Shown piece after piece: positions 47,599 through 55,457 of a DNA stretch of 64,000 nucleotides (within the stretch, counting starts at the first letter, position 1; each line of letters starts with the position of its first letter). The notes beneath the pieces were generated by a model that saw only the letters and a list, made by a program, of their open reading frames with translations, had not been told where the DNA came from and did not search any database. Both the position numbers and the translations under genes were made by a program. The DNA comes from Mycolicibacterium psychrotolerans (lineage in GTDB: Bacteria; Actinomycetota; Actinomycetes; Mycobacteriales; Mycobacteriaceae), in assembly GCF_010729305.1 (NCBI RefSeq), contig NZ_AP022574.1:310001-374000 (forward strand), written 5' to 3'.

Positions 47599-48582
47599 CT
47601 ACAGTCGCTCGAGGACCGTCGCGACGATCCGCGGGGTGGACAGGCCGTAGCGCTCGTGCAGGGTGGGCAACGCACCGGCGGCGAGGAACTCGTCGGGAAG
47701 GCCGATCGGGGTGATCTGCGTGGCGATGCCGCGCCGCACCGCCGCTGCGGCAACCGTCTCGAACAGCCCGCCGACCACGGTATGGTTCTCGCAGGTGAGC
47801 ACCAAGCGGTCCGAGTCGACCTGGGCGAGAACGGTTTCCGCGTCGAAAGGCTTGATCGTCGGAGTGTGTACGACGGCCACGTCGACGTTGTGGCCCGCGA
47901 GCCGGTCGGCCGCCTGCAGCGCGCGCATCGTCATCAGCCCCGACGAGATCAACACGACGTCGGTTCCGTCGCGCAGCACCTTCGCCTTGCCGAGTTCGAA
48001 GCGGTAGTCGTACTCATCAAGGACCGTTGGCACGTTGCCGCGCAACAGCCGCAGACACGTCGGGCCCGGGTGGTCGGCCAGCTGCGGGACGGCCTGCTCG
48101 ATGTCGACCGAGTCGCAGGGATCCACGATGGTCAGGTTCGGCATGCCCCGGAAAATCGCGATGTCTTCGGTGGCCTGATGCGAGGGACCGTATCCGGTGG
48201 TGAGTCCCGGCAGCCCGCCGACGACGTTGACGTTGAGGTTCGGCTCAGCGATATCGAGGCAGATGAAATCGTAGGCGCGTCGCGCCGCGAACACCGAGTA
48301 CGTCGACGCGAAAGGCACCAGGCCGGTCTCGGCCATGCCCGCGGCGGCGCCGAACAACAGCTGTTCGGCCATGCCCATCTGGAAGAACCGGTCGGGAAAG
48401 GCCTGGGCGAAGATGTGCATGTCGGTGTACTTGCCGAGGTCGGCGGTCAGCCCGACGATGCGGTCATCGCGCCGCGCGGCCTCGACCAGTGCGTGCCCGA
48501 ACGGCGCCGGCGCGGTCTTCTGGCCCGGATCGGCGAACGACGCGATCATCGCCGAGGTCTTGAGCTTGGTTGCCGTGGTCAT
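47599..48582 (-). CDS. Transketolase, C-terminal subunit (split transketolase)
   Basis: A 327-residue protein containing the pyrimidine-binding domain (about 25-190; RFFQMGMAEQLLFGAAAGMA carries the ThDP-activating Glu) and the transketolase C-domain (about 205-325). It lacks the diphosphate-binding half, which is on the neighbouring gene, as in heterodimeric transketolases used for unusual sugars. ATG 48582 overlaps the upstream subunit's stop by 4 bp. The partner subunit is frameshifted here, so this product may be orphaned. Confidence 0.9.
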   Translation of the reverse strand: MTTATKLKTSAMIASFADPGQKTAPAPFGHALVEAARRDDRIVGLTADLGKYTDMHIFAQAFPDRFFQMGMAEQLLFGAAAGMAETGLVPFASTYSVFAARRAYDFICLDIAEPNLNVNVVGGLPGLTTGYGPSHQATEDIAIFRGMPNLTIVDPCDSVDIEQAVPQLADHPGPTCLRLLRGNVPTVLDEYDYRFELGKAKVLRDGTDVVLISSGLMTMRALQAADRLAGHNVDVAVVHTPTIKPFDAETVLAQVDSDRLVLTCENHTVVGGLFETVAAAAVRRGIATQITPIGLPDEFLAAGALPTLHERYGLSTPRIVATVLERL

Positions 48583-49417
48583 GCCGGTACTCCTCGGTAT
48601 CCGTCGGTCAGCTGGTCGCGGCAGAGCTGCCACTCGTCGGCGTCGATGCGCATGAAGTGCGCCTTCTCCCGTTCCTCGAGCATCGGCACGCCGCGGCCGA
48701 CCGTGGTGTCGCACAGGATGACCGACGGCTGTTGGATGCTGACGCCGTCGAATGCGGCCAGCAGGGCGTCGACGTCGTTGCCGTCCACCCGCTGGGCATG
48801 CCAGCCGCAGGCGGCCCACTTGTCAGCCACCGGTCAGCCACCGGTTCGGTGCGTAGCACCCCGGCGGTGGGACCGTCGGCCTGCAGCGCGTTGATGTCCA
48901 CCATCGCGATCAGGTTGCCCAGCCGATGGTGGGAGGCGCCCATCGCGGCCTCCCACGTCGAGCCCTCGTCGAGCTCACCATCGGACAGGAAATTGATCAC
49001 CCGGGCCTGCGACCCCTGGTGGCGCAGCCCCAGCGCCATGCCCACCGCCACCGTGAGGCCGTGTCCGAGCGATCCGCCGGAGATCTCCATTCCCGGTGTG
49101 TAGCTTGCCATTCCGGACATCGGCAGCCGGGAGTCGTCCGAGCCGTAGCTGTCGAGCTCATCGGGGTCGATGATGCCCGCCTCCGCGAGTGCGGCGTAGA
49201 GGCCGATCGCATAGTGGCCCGTCGACAACAGGAAGCGGTCGCGGCCCTCCCAGTGTGGGTCCTCGGCGCGGTAGGTGAGCTGGTCGACATACACGGCGGC
49301 GAGCATGTCGGCGGCACCGAGGGCCTGACCGACGTAGCCCTGGCCTTGCGCCTCACCCATGTTCAGCACGTGGTGACGCATCCGGTAGGCAGCGTCACGC
49401 ACCCGTTGCGCGCGCAT
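48579..49417 (-). pseudogene. Transketolase, N-terminal subunit, frameshifted by an 11-bp tandem duplication
   Basis: From ATG 49417 the frame encodes a ThDP diphosphate-binding subunit: MRAQRVRDAAYRMRHHVLNM, LSTGHYAIGLYAALAEAG, GGSLGHGLTVAVGMALG, then the metal motif SDGELDEGSTWEAA with a later DINALQADG. At 48844-48823 the sequence TCAGCCACCGG occurs twice in direct succession. Removing one copy joins RTEPVAD to KWAACGWHAQRVDGNDVDAL and restores the reading frame to the TGA at 48579. As written, the ribosome enters another frame and ends at 48608 with a scrambled tail of about 70 residues. The MFS stop overlaps its start by 1 bp. A real mutation, phase-variable switch or sequencing error are all possible. 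Confidence 0.93.
48823..48844. repeat. 11-bp perfect tandem duplication causing the transketolase frameshift
   Basis: Two adjacent copies of TCAGCCACCGG (48823-48833 and 48834-48844), followed by a T that extends the match to a third partial unit of one base. Because 11 is not a multiple of 3, it shifts the frame of the transketolase N-subunit. The flanking protein sequence reads through perfectly if one copy is deleted. Confidence 0.95.
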
Positions 49418-50751
49418 CAGGCGGCCAGCACATGGGACTGGCGGGCGGCGATGTCGGCGGCCTTGCGCTCGGCCGGCCCCCATGTCTCGCGGGTGGCCAG
49501 CGCGGCGATCAGACCGATCGCGGCGTATCCGGAGAACAGCAGCGCGGGGCCGATCCACCCGAAGGACTCGTACAGCAGCGTGGTGATGAACGGGGTGAAG
49601 CCGGAGACCATCGCCGAGATCTGGTAGGCCAGTGAGGCTCCGGAGGCGCGGGTGTTCGCGGTGAAGAGTTCGGGGAACCAGGCGCCCTGCGCGCCGGCGA
49701 GCGCGTTCTGGCAGACGCCGTAGGAGATCGCGAACGTTGCGATGACCACCAGGAACAGCCCGGTGTTGACGAGCATGAACATCAGCACACCGAACGGGAT
49801 GCCGAAGGCGCAGACCGCGAGATAGACCGGCCGGCGGCCGAGCCTGTCGGTCAAGCGCGCCCACCCCATCGTGGCGAAAATGCCGAGGAACGACGCGATG
49901 CAGAGTGCCACGAGGGTTTCGGTCTTGGTGGCCAGGTCGGCGTTCTTCAGGTAGCTGATCATGTAGGTGATGGACACCGCGTAGCCGGCGGTCTCGGCGA
50001 TGCGAAGACCGATGCCGCGCAGGATGTTTCGCCAGTCCTTCTTGACGACCTCGGCGACCGGGGACTTGACGATCGTGCCCGAGTCCTTGACGTCTTCGAA
50101 CACCGGCGACTCGGGAACCTTGGCGCGAATGATGAGACCGACGATGACCAGGACGATGCTGGCGAGGAACGGCACCCGCCATGCCCAGTCGCCCCCGAGG
50201 TGGACGCTGACCAGGAACACCAGGTTGGCCAGCAGCAGACCGACCGGGAAGCCGGCCTGCACGATGCCGGTGAAGCGGCCTTTCTGCTTCCACGGTGCGT
50301 GCTCGTAGCTCATCAGGATCGCGCCGCCCCATTCGGCGCCGAAGGCGAGGCCCTGGATGATGCGGACGGTCACCAGCAAGATCGGCGCCAGCACCCCGAC
50401 CGCGGCGTAGGTCGGCAGCAGGCCGATCGCGAAGGTGGCCAGGCCCATCACGATCAGTGACGCGACCAGCACGGGCTTGCGACCGACCTTGTCGCCGAGA
50501 TGGCCGCCGATGATGCCGCCGAGTGGGCGGGCGGCGAACCCGACGCCGAGCGTCGCGAACGCGGCCAGCGTGCCGGCGACGGGACTGGAGTTCGGGAAGA
50601 ACGCGGTGCCGAAGTACAGCGCGGCGGCGGTTCCGAAGCCGATGAAGTCATAGGTCTCGATGACGGCGCCAACCCCGGAGCCGATCGCGACCCGCTTGGC
50701 GTCCTTCGTGCCGTGCACCGGACCCCGCATCGTCAGAGCGTCATCGCTCAT
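49417..50751 (-). CDS. MFS transporter, metabolite:H+ symporter (MHS) family
   Basis: A 444-residue 12-TM importer. The MHS signature is clear: GAVIETYDFIGFGTAAAL near 25-42, ARPLGGIIGGHLGDKVGRKP near 73-92 and GLAFGAEWGGAILMSYEHAP near 131-150. Relatives carry shikimate, alpha-ketoglutarate, citrate, proline/betaine and sugar acids. ATG 50751 lies 9 bp after AAAGG; an ATG at 50760 would abut it. First gene of the minus-strand arm of the cluster (MFS, transketolase N, transketolase C, gntR), overlapping the next gene by 1 bp. Confidence 0.92.
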   Translation of the reverse strand: MSDDALTMRGPVHGTKDAKRVAIGSGVGAVIETYDFIGFGTAAALYFGTAFFPNSSPVAGTLAAFATLGVGFAARPLGGIIGGHLGDKVGRKPVLVASLIVMGLATFAIGLLPTYAAVGVLAPILLVTVRIIQGLAFGAEWGGAILMSYEHAPWKQKGRFTGIVQAGFPVGLLLANLVFLVSVHLGGDWAWRVPFLASIVLVIVGLIIRAKVPESPVFEDVKDSGTIVKSPVAEVVKKDWRNILRGIGLRIAETAGYAVSITYMISYLKNADLATKTETLVALCIASFLGIFATMGWARLTDRLGRRPVYLAVCAFGIPFGVLMFMLVNTGLFLVVIATFAISYGVCQNALAGAQGAWFPELFTANTRASGASLAYQISAMVSGFTPFITTLLYESFGWIGPALLFSGYAAIGLIAALATRETWGPAERKAADIAARQSHVLAA

Positions 50752-50781
50752 GATGGTCATCCTTTCAAAGATCTGCGTCAC

Positions 50782-50796
50782 TGTCGACGGTCAACA
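50782..50796. promoter_or_regulatory. GntR-type operator site A
   Basis: TGTCGACGGTCAACA, an imperfect palindrome of the form TGT(T/C)GAC-N-GTCAACA, 31 bp upstream of the MFS start. Shares its half-sites with the other copies in this intergenic region. Confidence 0.6.
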
Positions 50797-50835
50797 GTGG
50801 GCTGCGTCACCTAGTGTGACCGCCGGCACATTCAT

Positions 50836-50850
50836 TGTCAACAGTCAACA
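50836..50850. promoter_or_regulatory. GntR-type operator site B
   Basis: TGTCAACAGTCAACA: two GTCAAC half-sites in direct orientation, 8 bp apart start-to-start. It lies midway between the divergent promoters. Confidence 0.55.
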
Positions 50851-50867
50851 TTTCGTAACCGTCGGTA

Positions 50868-50888
50868 GTTGACTGTCAACAGTTAACT
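50868..50888. promoter_or_regulatory. GntR-type operator site C (perfect palindrome)
   Basis: GTTGACTGTCAAC (50868-50880) is a perfect 6-1-6 palindrome, immediately extended by AGTTAACT (50881-50888), which adds another half-site. It ends 32 bp before the TIM-barrel gene start. Best candidate core operator for the FCD-type GntR. Confidence 0.7.
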
Positions 50889-50920
50889 GATCTAGTGTGG
50901 TCGTCATCACAGGAGGTGAC

Positions 50921-51751
50921 ATGACCGGACCGTTCGACTCCCGGCTGGGCTGCTCGACGATCAGCTTTCGGCATCAGCCGCTCGCCGATGCTCTCGCGAC
51001 CATCGTCGGCCTGGGCTTTTCCGAGATCGACCTCGGCGCGCTGCCCGGGGTGTGCGACCACGTGCCCTACGTGCTGGATGAGCCCGCCGTCCGCACGGTG
51101 GCGGCCGCCGTCGCCGGCTCCGGCGTGCGGGTTCGCTCGATCAACGGCGACATCGGCGACCTGAACAAGCCACTGCACGCCGACGAGGCGGCCGCGCGCC
51201 GCCGGCACCTCGACATGCTCGTCGCGCTGGCCGCCGCCACCGGGGCGCGCGCACTGGTGCTGCCCTGCGGGGGCCCCGACCACGAACCGTTCACGTCACT
51301 GGACGACGACCTCGACCGGGTGGCCGACGAGCTCATCGCCGCCGCGCACGTGGCCGCGGCCTCGCGCGTCGAGTTGTGGACGGAGTCGCTGCACTTCCAC
51401 CGGCTGTGCTTCGACATCGACCGCGCTCACGCACTCACCAGCAGGTTCGGCGCCGAGGTGGGCGTCGTCATGGACTTCAGCCACATCGTCGCCTCCGGCG
51501 GGGATCCGCTCGAGTTCGTCGCCCGCTTCGGCCCGCGCATCGCACACGTCCACATCCGTGACGCGGTGCCCGGCAACATCAATCTCTCAGTAGGCAACGG
51601 CGCCGTGGATTTCGGCGGTGGCCTCAAGGCGCTGGCCGACGCCGGCTACCACGGCCACTTCTCGCTGGAGCTCGAGACCCGCGACATCAGCAACGACCAC
51701 CGACCTGACGCGACAGCCGCTGCCGCGCAATTGATTTCAGAACTGATCTAG
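50921..51751 (+). CDS. Sugar phosphate isomerase/epimerase-like TIM-barrel protein (AP_endonuc_2 fold)
   Basis: A 276-residue xylose-isomerase-like TIM barrel. Metal-ligand positions typical of hydroxypyruvate isomerase/ketose epimerases are visible: Glu in VELWTESLHF (about 155), Asp-His in GVVMDFSHI (about 187-190), His in HVHIRDAVPG (about 209) and Glu in FSLELETRD (about 249). A perfect AGGAGGTGAC ribosome site precedes ATG 50921. It is divergent from the MFS-transketolase arm and 12 bp before the SDR. Likely isomerises or epimerises the ketose made by the SDR; inference. Confidence 0.88.
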   Translation: MTGPFDSRLGCSTISFRHQPLADALATIVGLGFSEIDLGALPGVCDHVPYVLDEPAVRTVAAAVAGSGVRVRSINGDIGDLNKPLHADEAAARRRHLDMLVALAAATGARALVLPCGGPDHEPFTSLDDDLDRVADELIAAAHVAAASRVELWTESLHFHRLCFDIDRAHALTSRFGAEVGVVMDFSHIVASGGDPLEFVARFGPRIAHVHIRDAVPGNINLSVGNGAVDFGGGLKALADAGYHGHFSLELETRDISNDHRPDATAAAAQLISELI

Positions 51752-51763
51752 GAGAAACCTGAC

Positions 51764-52525
51764 ATGAGAACCGCAGTGATCACCGGTGCCACCTCCGAGC
51801 GCGGCATCGGCATGACCGTCGCGCAACGCTATGCCCGCGAAGGGTGGGCCGTCGTCATCCTCGACCTGGACGGCGAGAAGTCGGCCAAGGTGGCCGCCGA
51901 GATCGGCAACCAGTACGCGGTGCCGGCCTTCGGGTGCGCGATCGACGTCACGGCCGAGGCGTCGGTGGATGCCGCCCACGACGCCGTCGCCGCCGAGGTG
52001 GCGTCGGGCAACCTGCCACCCGTCGGCGCGCTGGCCAACATCGCCGGGATCACCTCCCCCGTCCCGTTCCTCGAGACCACGCTGGAACTGTGGAACACCG
52101 TGATGGCCGTCAACGCCACCGGCACCTACCTGGTGACCCGCGCGTTCCTGCCCGACATGATCGCGCAGGGCAGGGGCCGCATCGTGAACATGTCCTCGGT
52201 GTCCGCGCAGCGCGGCGGCGGGGTGTTCGGCAAGGTGCCCTACTCGTCGGCCAAGGCCGCGATCCTCGGCTTCACCAAGGCGCTGGCCCGCGAGATCGCC
52301 GACACCGGGGTCACCGTCAACGCGGTCACACCGGGCGCGGTCGACACCAACATCAGAGTCGGATCCACCGACGAGCAGGAGGCCAAAATGGCCGCCGACA
52401 TCCCCGTCGGCCGTACGGCGACCACCGAGGAGGTGGCGGCGGTGATCACCTTCCTGTCCGGAGACGACGCGAGCTACCTCACCGGTACGACCGTTGATAT
52501 CAACGGAGGCAGCCACATTCACTAG
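51764..52525 (+). CDS. Short-chain dehydrogenase/reductase of the catabolic cluster
   Basis: A 253-residue classical SDR. Motifs: TGATSERGIG (7-16) for NAD(P), NIAG (about 88) in place of NNAG, catalytic Ser in NMSSVSAQRGG, Tyr/Lys in PYSSAKAAI near 163-167 and a C-terminal TGTTVDINGG. This form is common among polyol and sugar-alcohol dehydrogenases. Ribosome site AGGAGA overlaps the preceding stop. Probable role: oxidation of the pathway's alcohol substrate. Confidence 0.92.
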   Translation: MRTAVITGATSERGIGMTVAQRYAREGWAVVILDLDGEKSAKVAAEIGNQYAVPAFGCAIDVTAEASVDAAHDAVAAEVASGNLPPVGALANIAGITSPVPFLETTLELWNTVMAVNATGTYLVTRAFLPDMIAQGRGRIVNMSSVSAQRGGGVFGKVPYSSAKAAILGFTKALAREIADTGVTVNAVTPGAVDTNIRVGSTDEQEAKMAADIPVGRTATTEEVAAVITFLSGDDASYLTGTTVDINGGSHIH

Positions 52526-52534
52526 AGTCGCAGG

Positions 52535-53824
52535 ATGCCCGTCACCTGGAAACGTGTCGACTCACACGCCGATCCCGATGCTGTCGTCGCCCCCGATGAA
52601 CGGCTGAGCTGGCCCCGCACCGTCGGGCTGGGCGCCCAGCACGTCGTCGCGATGTTCGGCGCCACCTTCCTGGTGCCCGTCCTGACCGGATTCCCGCCCG
52701 CCACCACGCTGCTGTTCTCCGGTGTGGGCACGTTGCTGTTCCTGCTGATCACCGGCAACCGACTGCCGAGCTACCTGGGGTCGAGCTTCTCGGTGATCGC
52801 GCCCATCACCGCGGCGGTCGCCTCGGACGGGGCGGGAAGTGCGCTGGGCGGCATCATCGCCGTCGGTCTGCTGCTGGTCATCGTCGGCGTCGTTGTGCAC
52901 ATCGCAGGCACCCACTGGATCGACCTGACCCTGCCGCCCGTTGTGACGGGCGCGATCGTAGCGCTGATCGGGCTGAACCTGGCCCCGGTGGCCAAGACCA
53001 ATTTCGAGAAGGGCCCGGTGCTGGGCCTGGTCACCCTGGTGCTGCTGGTGGCGGTGCTGGCGTTCTTCCGCGGCATGATCGGCAGGCTGGCCATCTTCCT
53101 CGCGGTCGCGGTGGGGTACGCGCTGGCGCTGGTGCTCGGGGACGTCGACACCTCGGGCATCGCGTCCGCCCCGTGGATCGGGCTGCCCGAGTTCCAGGCC
53201 CCGACGTTCTCGCTGTCGGTGTTGCCTCTGTTCCTGCCCGCCGTGGCGGCGCTGATCGCCGAGAACATCGGCCACGTCAAGTCCGTGGGGCAGATGACCC
53301 AGCGCGACATGGATCCGCTGATGGGCCGGGCGCTGGCCGCCGACGGCGTCGCGACCACGCTGGCAGGGTTCGGCGGCGGCTCGGCGACCACGACGTACGC
53401 CGAGAACATCGGGGTGATGGCGGCGACGCGGGTGTACTCGACAGCGCCGTACTGGGTCGCGGCGGGGGTCGCGATCCTTCTGTCGTTGTGCCCCAAGGTG
53501 GGTGCGGCGATCTCGGCGGTTCCGGCGGGTGTGCTCGGCGGGGCGACGGTCGTGCTGTATGGACTGGTCGGCATCCTCGGCGTGCGGATCTGGCTGACCA
53601 ACCACGTCGACTTCTCCCAGCCGGTCAATCAGATGACCGCGGCGATCCCGTTGGTCATCGGCATCGCCGACTTCACCTGGACCGCAGGCGATCTCCAGTT
53701 CACCGGGATCGCCCTCGGATCGATCGCCGCGCTGGTGATCTACCACGGCATGCGGCTGCTCGGTTTCAGAGCGGATCGAGAAGCGCGGCCGGACCCCGAT
53801 TCATCAGTTGACGCGCCACGATGA
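52535..53824 (+). CDS. NCS2-family nucleobase (uracil/xanthine) permease
   Basis: A 429-residue transporter of the UraA/RutG family with 14 predicted membrane segments. Features: GLGAQHVVAMFGATFLVPVL (about 31-50), SYLGSSFSVIAPI near 75, AENIGHVKSVG near 242 and GGSATTTYAENIGVMAATR near 280 with the substrate-site Glu. It follows the SDR by 9 bp and may be on the same transcript, but a nucleobase carrier does not obviously fit the transketolase pathway. Its last 20 residues read through the antisense of an acyl-CoA dehydrogenase remnant (to 53766), so its C-terminus may have been altered by the rearrangement there. Confidence 0.9.
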   Translation: MPVTWKRVDSHADPDAVVAPDERLSWPRTVGLGAQHVVAMFGATFLVPVLTGFPPATTLLFSGVGTLLFLLITGNRLPSYLGSSFSVIAPITAAVASDGAGSALGGIIAVGLLLVIVGVVVHIAGTHWIDLTLPPVVTGAIVALIGLNLAPVAKTNFEKGPVLGLVTLVLLVAVLAFFRGMIGRLAIFLAVAVGYALALVLGDVDTSGIASAPWIGLPEFQAPTFSLSVLPLFLPAVAALIAENIGHVKSVGQMTQRDMDPLMGRALAADGVATTLAGFGGGSATTTYAENIGVMAATRVYSTAPYWVAAGVAILLSLCPKVGAAISAVPAGVLGGATVVLYGLVGILGVRIWLTNHVDFSQPVNQMTAAIPLVIGIADFTWTAGDLQFTGIALGSIAALVIYHGMRLLGFRADREARPDPDSSVDAPR

Positions 53825-54346
53825 TGCGCTGAATCTCGCTGGCGCCCTACCAGATTCGCTCGACGCGTAGCTCGCGGAACAGCCGCTCGGCGACGTTCTC
53901 CCGCATGTAACCGCGGCCGCCGAAGATCTGCACCGCTCGGTCGGCCGCCCGGCCGGCCATCTCAGAGCAGTACAGCTTGGCCATATCGAGCAGATCGGAC
54001 GGCCGGCGTGAGCCGATGGCGGGCGGCACCTGGCTGAGCAGGGGGCCCGTCACATCGGCGATGCCCTCCAGCCACGCGCGTTCCACCGCGGCCAGGCCTC
54101 GGCGTCCTTCTTCGACCACTTCGCCAGCTGCTCGTGGGTCCGTGCGGGGTCGTCCTCGTAGATCGTCAGCGAACCACCTTCGGCAAACGCCTGATAATAG
54201 GAGCCCATCGGGTGCACCTTGTACCCATGGCGTTGCAAATGCAGTTCTCGCACGATCGTGGGCGGCATCAGGCTCATGACATAGGACAGCCGCGTTACCC
54301 GCAAATGCGGGGCGTCCTCACACGCTGTTTCCGTGGTGGCCGCCAC
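53766..54346 (-). pseudogene. Chimeric remnant: phytoene-desaturase-like oxidoreductase fused to acyl-CoA dehydrogenase C-terminus
   Basis: Reading the minus strand, 54346-54070 encodes part of a CrtI-like FAD oxidoreductase (LRVTRLSYVMSLMPPTIVREL, YKVHPMGSYYQAF). After a frameshift it continues as AWLEGIADVTGPLL to SRRPSDLL (about 54000). It then switches within an AKL-encoding stretch near 53985 to an acyl-CoA dehydrogenase C-terminus (LYCSEMAGRAADRAVQIFGG, GYMRENVAERLFREL, RVERIW). A TAG at 53849-53847 replaces the expected Glu codon, after which GASEIQRIIVARQLMNRG continues in frame to the natural-looking TGA at 53766. Neither half has its start or active-site parts. A deletion fused two dead genes. 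Confidence 0.85.
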
Positions 54347-54416
54347 CGATCACGAGAGCGTCGCAGTTGTGGGGCAATCGATGACCTCTCCCGAGCATCC
54401 TGACTGACTGTTCAAT

Positions 54417-54431
54417 CTAACGCAGTGTTAG
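54417..54431. promoter_or_regulatory. Palindrome upstream of tetR, candidate operator
   Basis: CTAAC-N5-GTTAG, a perfect inverted repeat 46 bp before the ATG of the TetR gene, in the position of its promoter. Probably the autoregulatory operator. Confidence 0.5.
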
Positions 54432-54477
54432 GCTGCAGAGAAGGGGCTGCGCCGCACATGATGGGAGGATCGCCGCC

Positions 54478-55101
54478 ATGGCAGAACCCGCGCCCGCGAC
54501 CGAGCAGAACGAGGGTCGGCGCATCGAAATGCTCCGTGCCGCAGCCGAGCTGATCTGCGAGCGCGGCTTCGGTGACACGCGCATCGCCGACGTGGCCAAG
54601 CGTGCCGGCGTGAGTTCGGCGCTCGTCATCTACTACTTCGGCACCCGGGACCGCCTGCTCGTCGACGCGTTGCGGTACTCGGAGGAGTCGTTCTACGAGG
54701 CCGCCGAGAAGATGCTCGCCGAGGTGCCCTCGCTGCGTGAGCGGTTGTCCCTGCTGATCCGGTGGACCTGCGTCCCCGGGACCGACGACGAGATCCCCGG
54801 CGCCTGGGGGCTGTGGTTCGACCTGTGGGCGCAAGCCTTTCGGCACGACGAGATCAAGGCCGGCAGGGTCGAACTCGACGCGCGGTGGCGCACGATGATC
54901 GTCGACGCGGTGCGCTCGGGCGCCGATCAGGCCAATGTCGATCCGCGGATGTTCGCCCTCGAGTTCGCCGCGCTGCTCGACGGGCTGTCGATTCAGGTCG
55001 CGCTCGAGGATCCCGAGGTCGATTCCGAGGTCGCCTACGACATCGCGATGCGCTTCGCCGAGCGCGAGCTCAACCTCGAGCCCACCGCTAAGCGGGACTG
55101 A
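54478..55101 (+). CDS. TetR-family transcriptional regulator
   Basis: A 207-residue regulator. The HTH region (about 15-60) shows AAAELICERGFGDTRIADVAKRAGVSSALVIYYFGTRDRLL (landmark only), with TRIADVAKRAGVSSALVIYY the DNA-recognition part. The C-terminal domain resembles BetI/TetR_C_6-type regulators. It now sits between two gene remnants, so its former targets may be gone. A CTAAC/GTTAG dyad precedes it. Confidence 0.92.
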   Translation: MAEPAPATEQNEGRRIEMLRAAAELICERGFGDTRIADVAKRAGVSSALVIYYFGTRDRLLVDALRYSEESFYEAAEKMLAEVPSLRERLSLLIRWTCVPGTDDEIPGAWGLWFDLWAQAFRHDEIKAGRVELDARWRTMIVDAVRSGADQANVDPRMFALEFAALLDGLSIQVALEDPEVDSEVAYDIAMRFAERELNLEPTAKRD

Positions 55102-55104
55102 GGG

Positions 55105-55440
55105 CCGACACCGGATCGGGCGACGGGGACGGCGGTGCTGCGTTGCAGCACCCGCACCGCGTCGTGGGTGCAGACGCACGCCACCCGCTGTCCCGGCGCG
55201 TGGGTCACCGACGCGGGCCCGCGGCGGTTGGGCACCTCGACCACCAGATCGGCCCTGGCCCCGACAGCGGGTGTACCTGAGTGGAATTACTCAGATAGAC
55301 AACGTGTTTGACGGTGCCGCCACGACGTTCGCGCCCGCGGAGGTGGAATTCCCATTGTCCTGCAGGGTGATTCGCTCCGGCCGGATCACGACTGCGGCGG
55401 CGCCCGGGGCCGGGGCCCCGGACGAGGACGGCGTGTACCA
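55105..55440 (-). pseudogene. Remnant of a spermidine/putrescine-type ABC transporter ATP-binding protein (TOBE domain)
   Basis: The 356-bp gap between tetR and the peptidase gene has no intact gene, but three minus-strand frames in succession read like a PotA C-terminal TOBE_2 domain. These are VIRPERITLQDN (from 55389), then HVVYLSNSTQVHPL in the next frame (about 55305), then LVVEVPNRRGPASV and PGQRVACVCTHDAVRVLQ in a third (about 55245-55140). At least two frameshifts and no ATPase core: a decayed fragment. Confidence 0.6.
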
Positions 55441-55457
55441 GTTCGTCACGCGGGCGG

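Noticed and set aside
48608..50332. A 574-codon frame spanning the MFS start region and the transketolase subunit as one gene
   Set aside because: The first 305 codons are antiparallel-frame shadow of the MFS gene; only the part from 49417 has transketolase motifs, and its end is scrambled by the 11-bp duplication.
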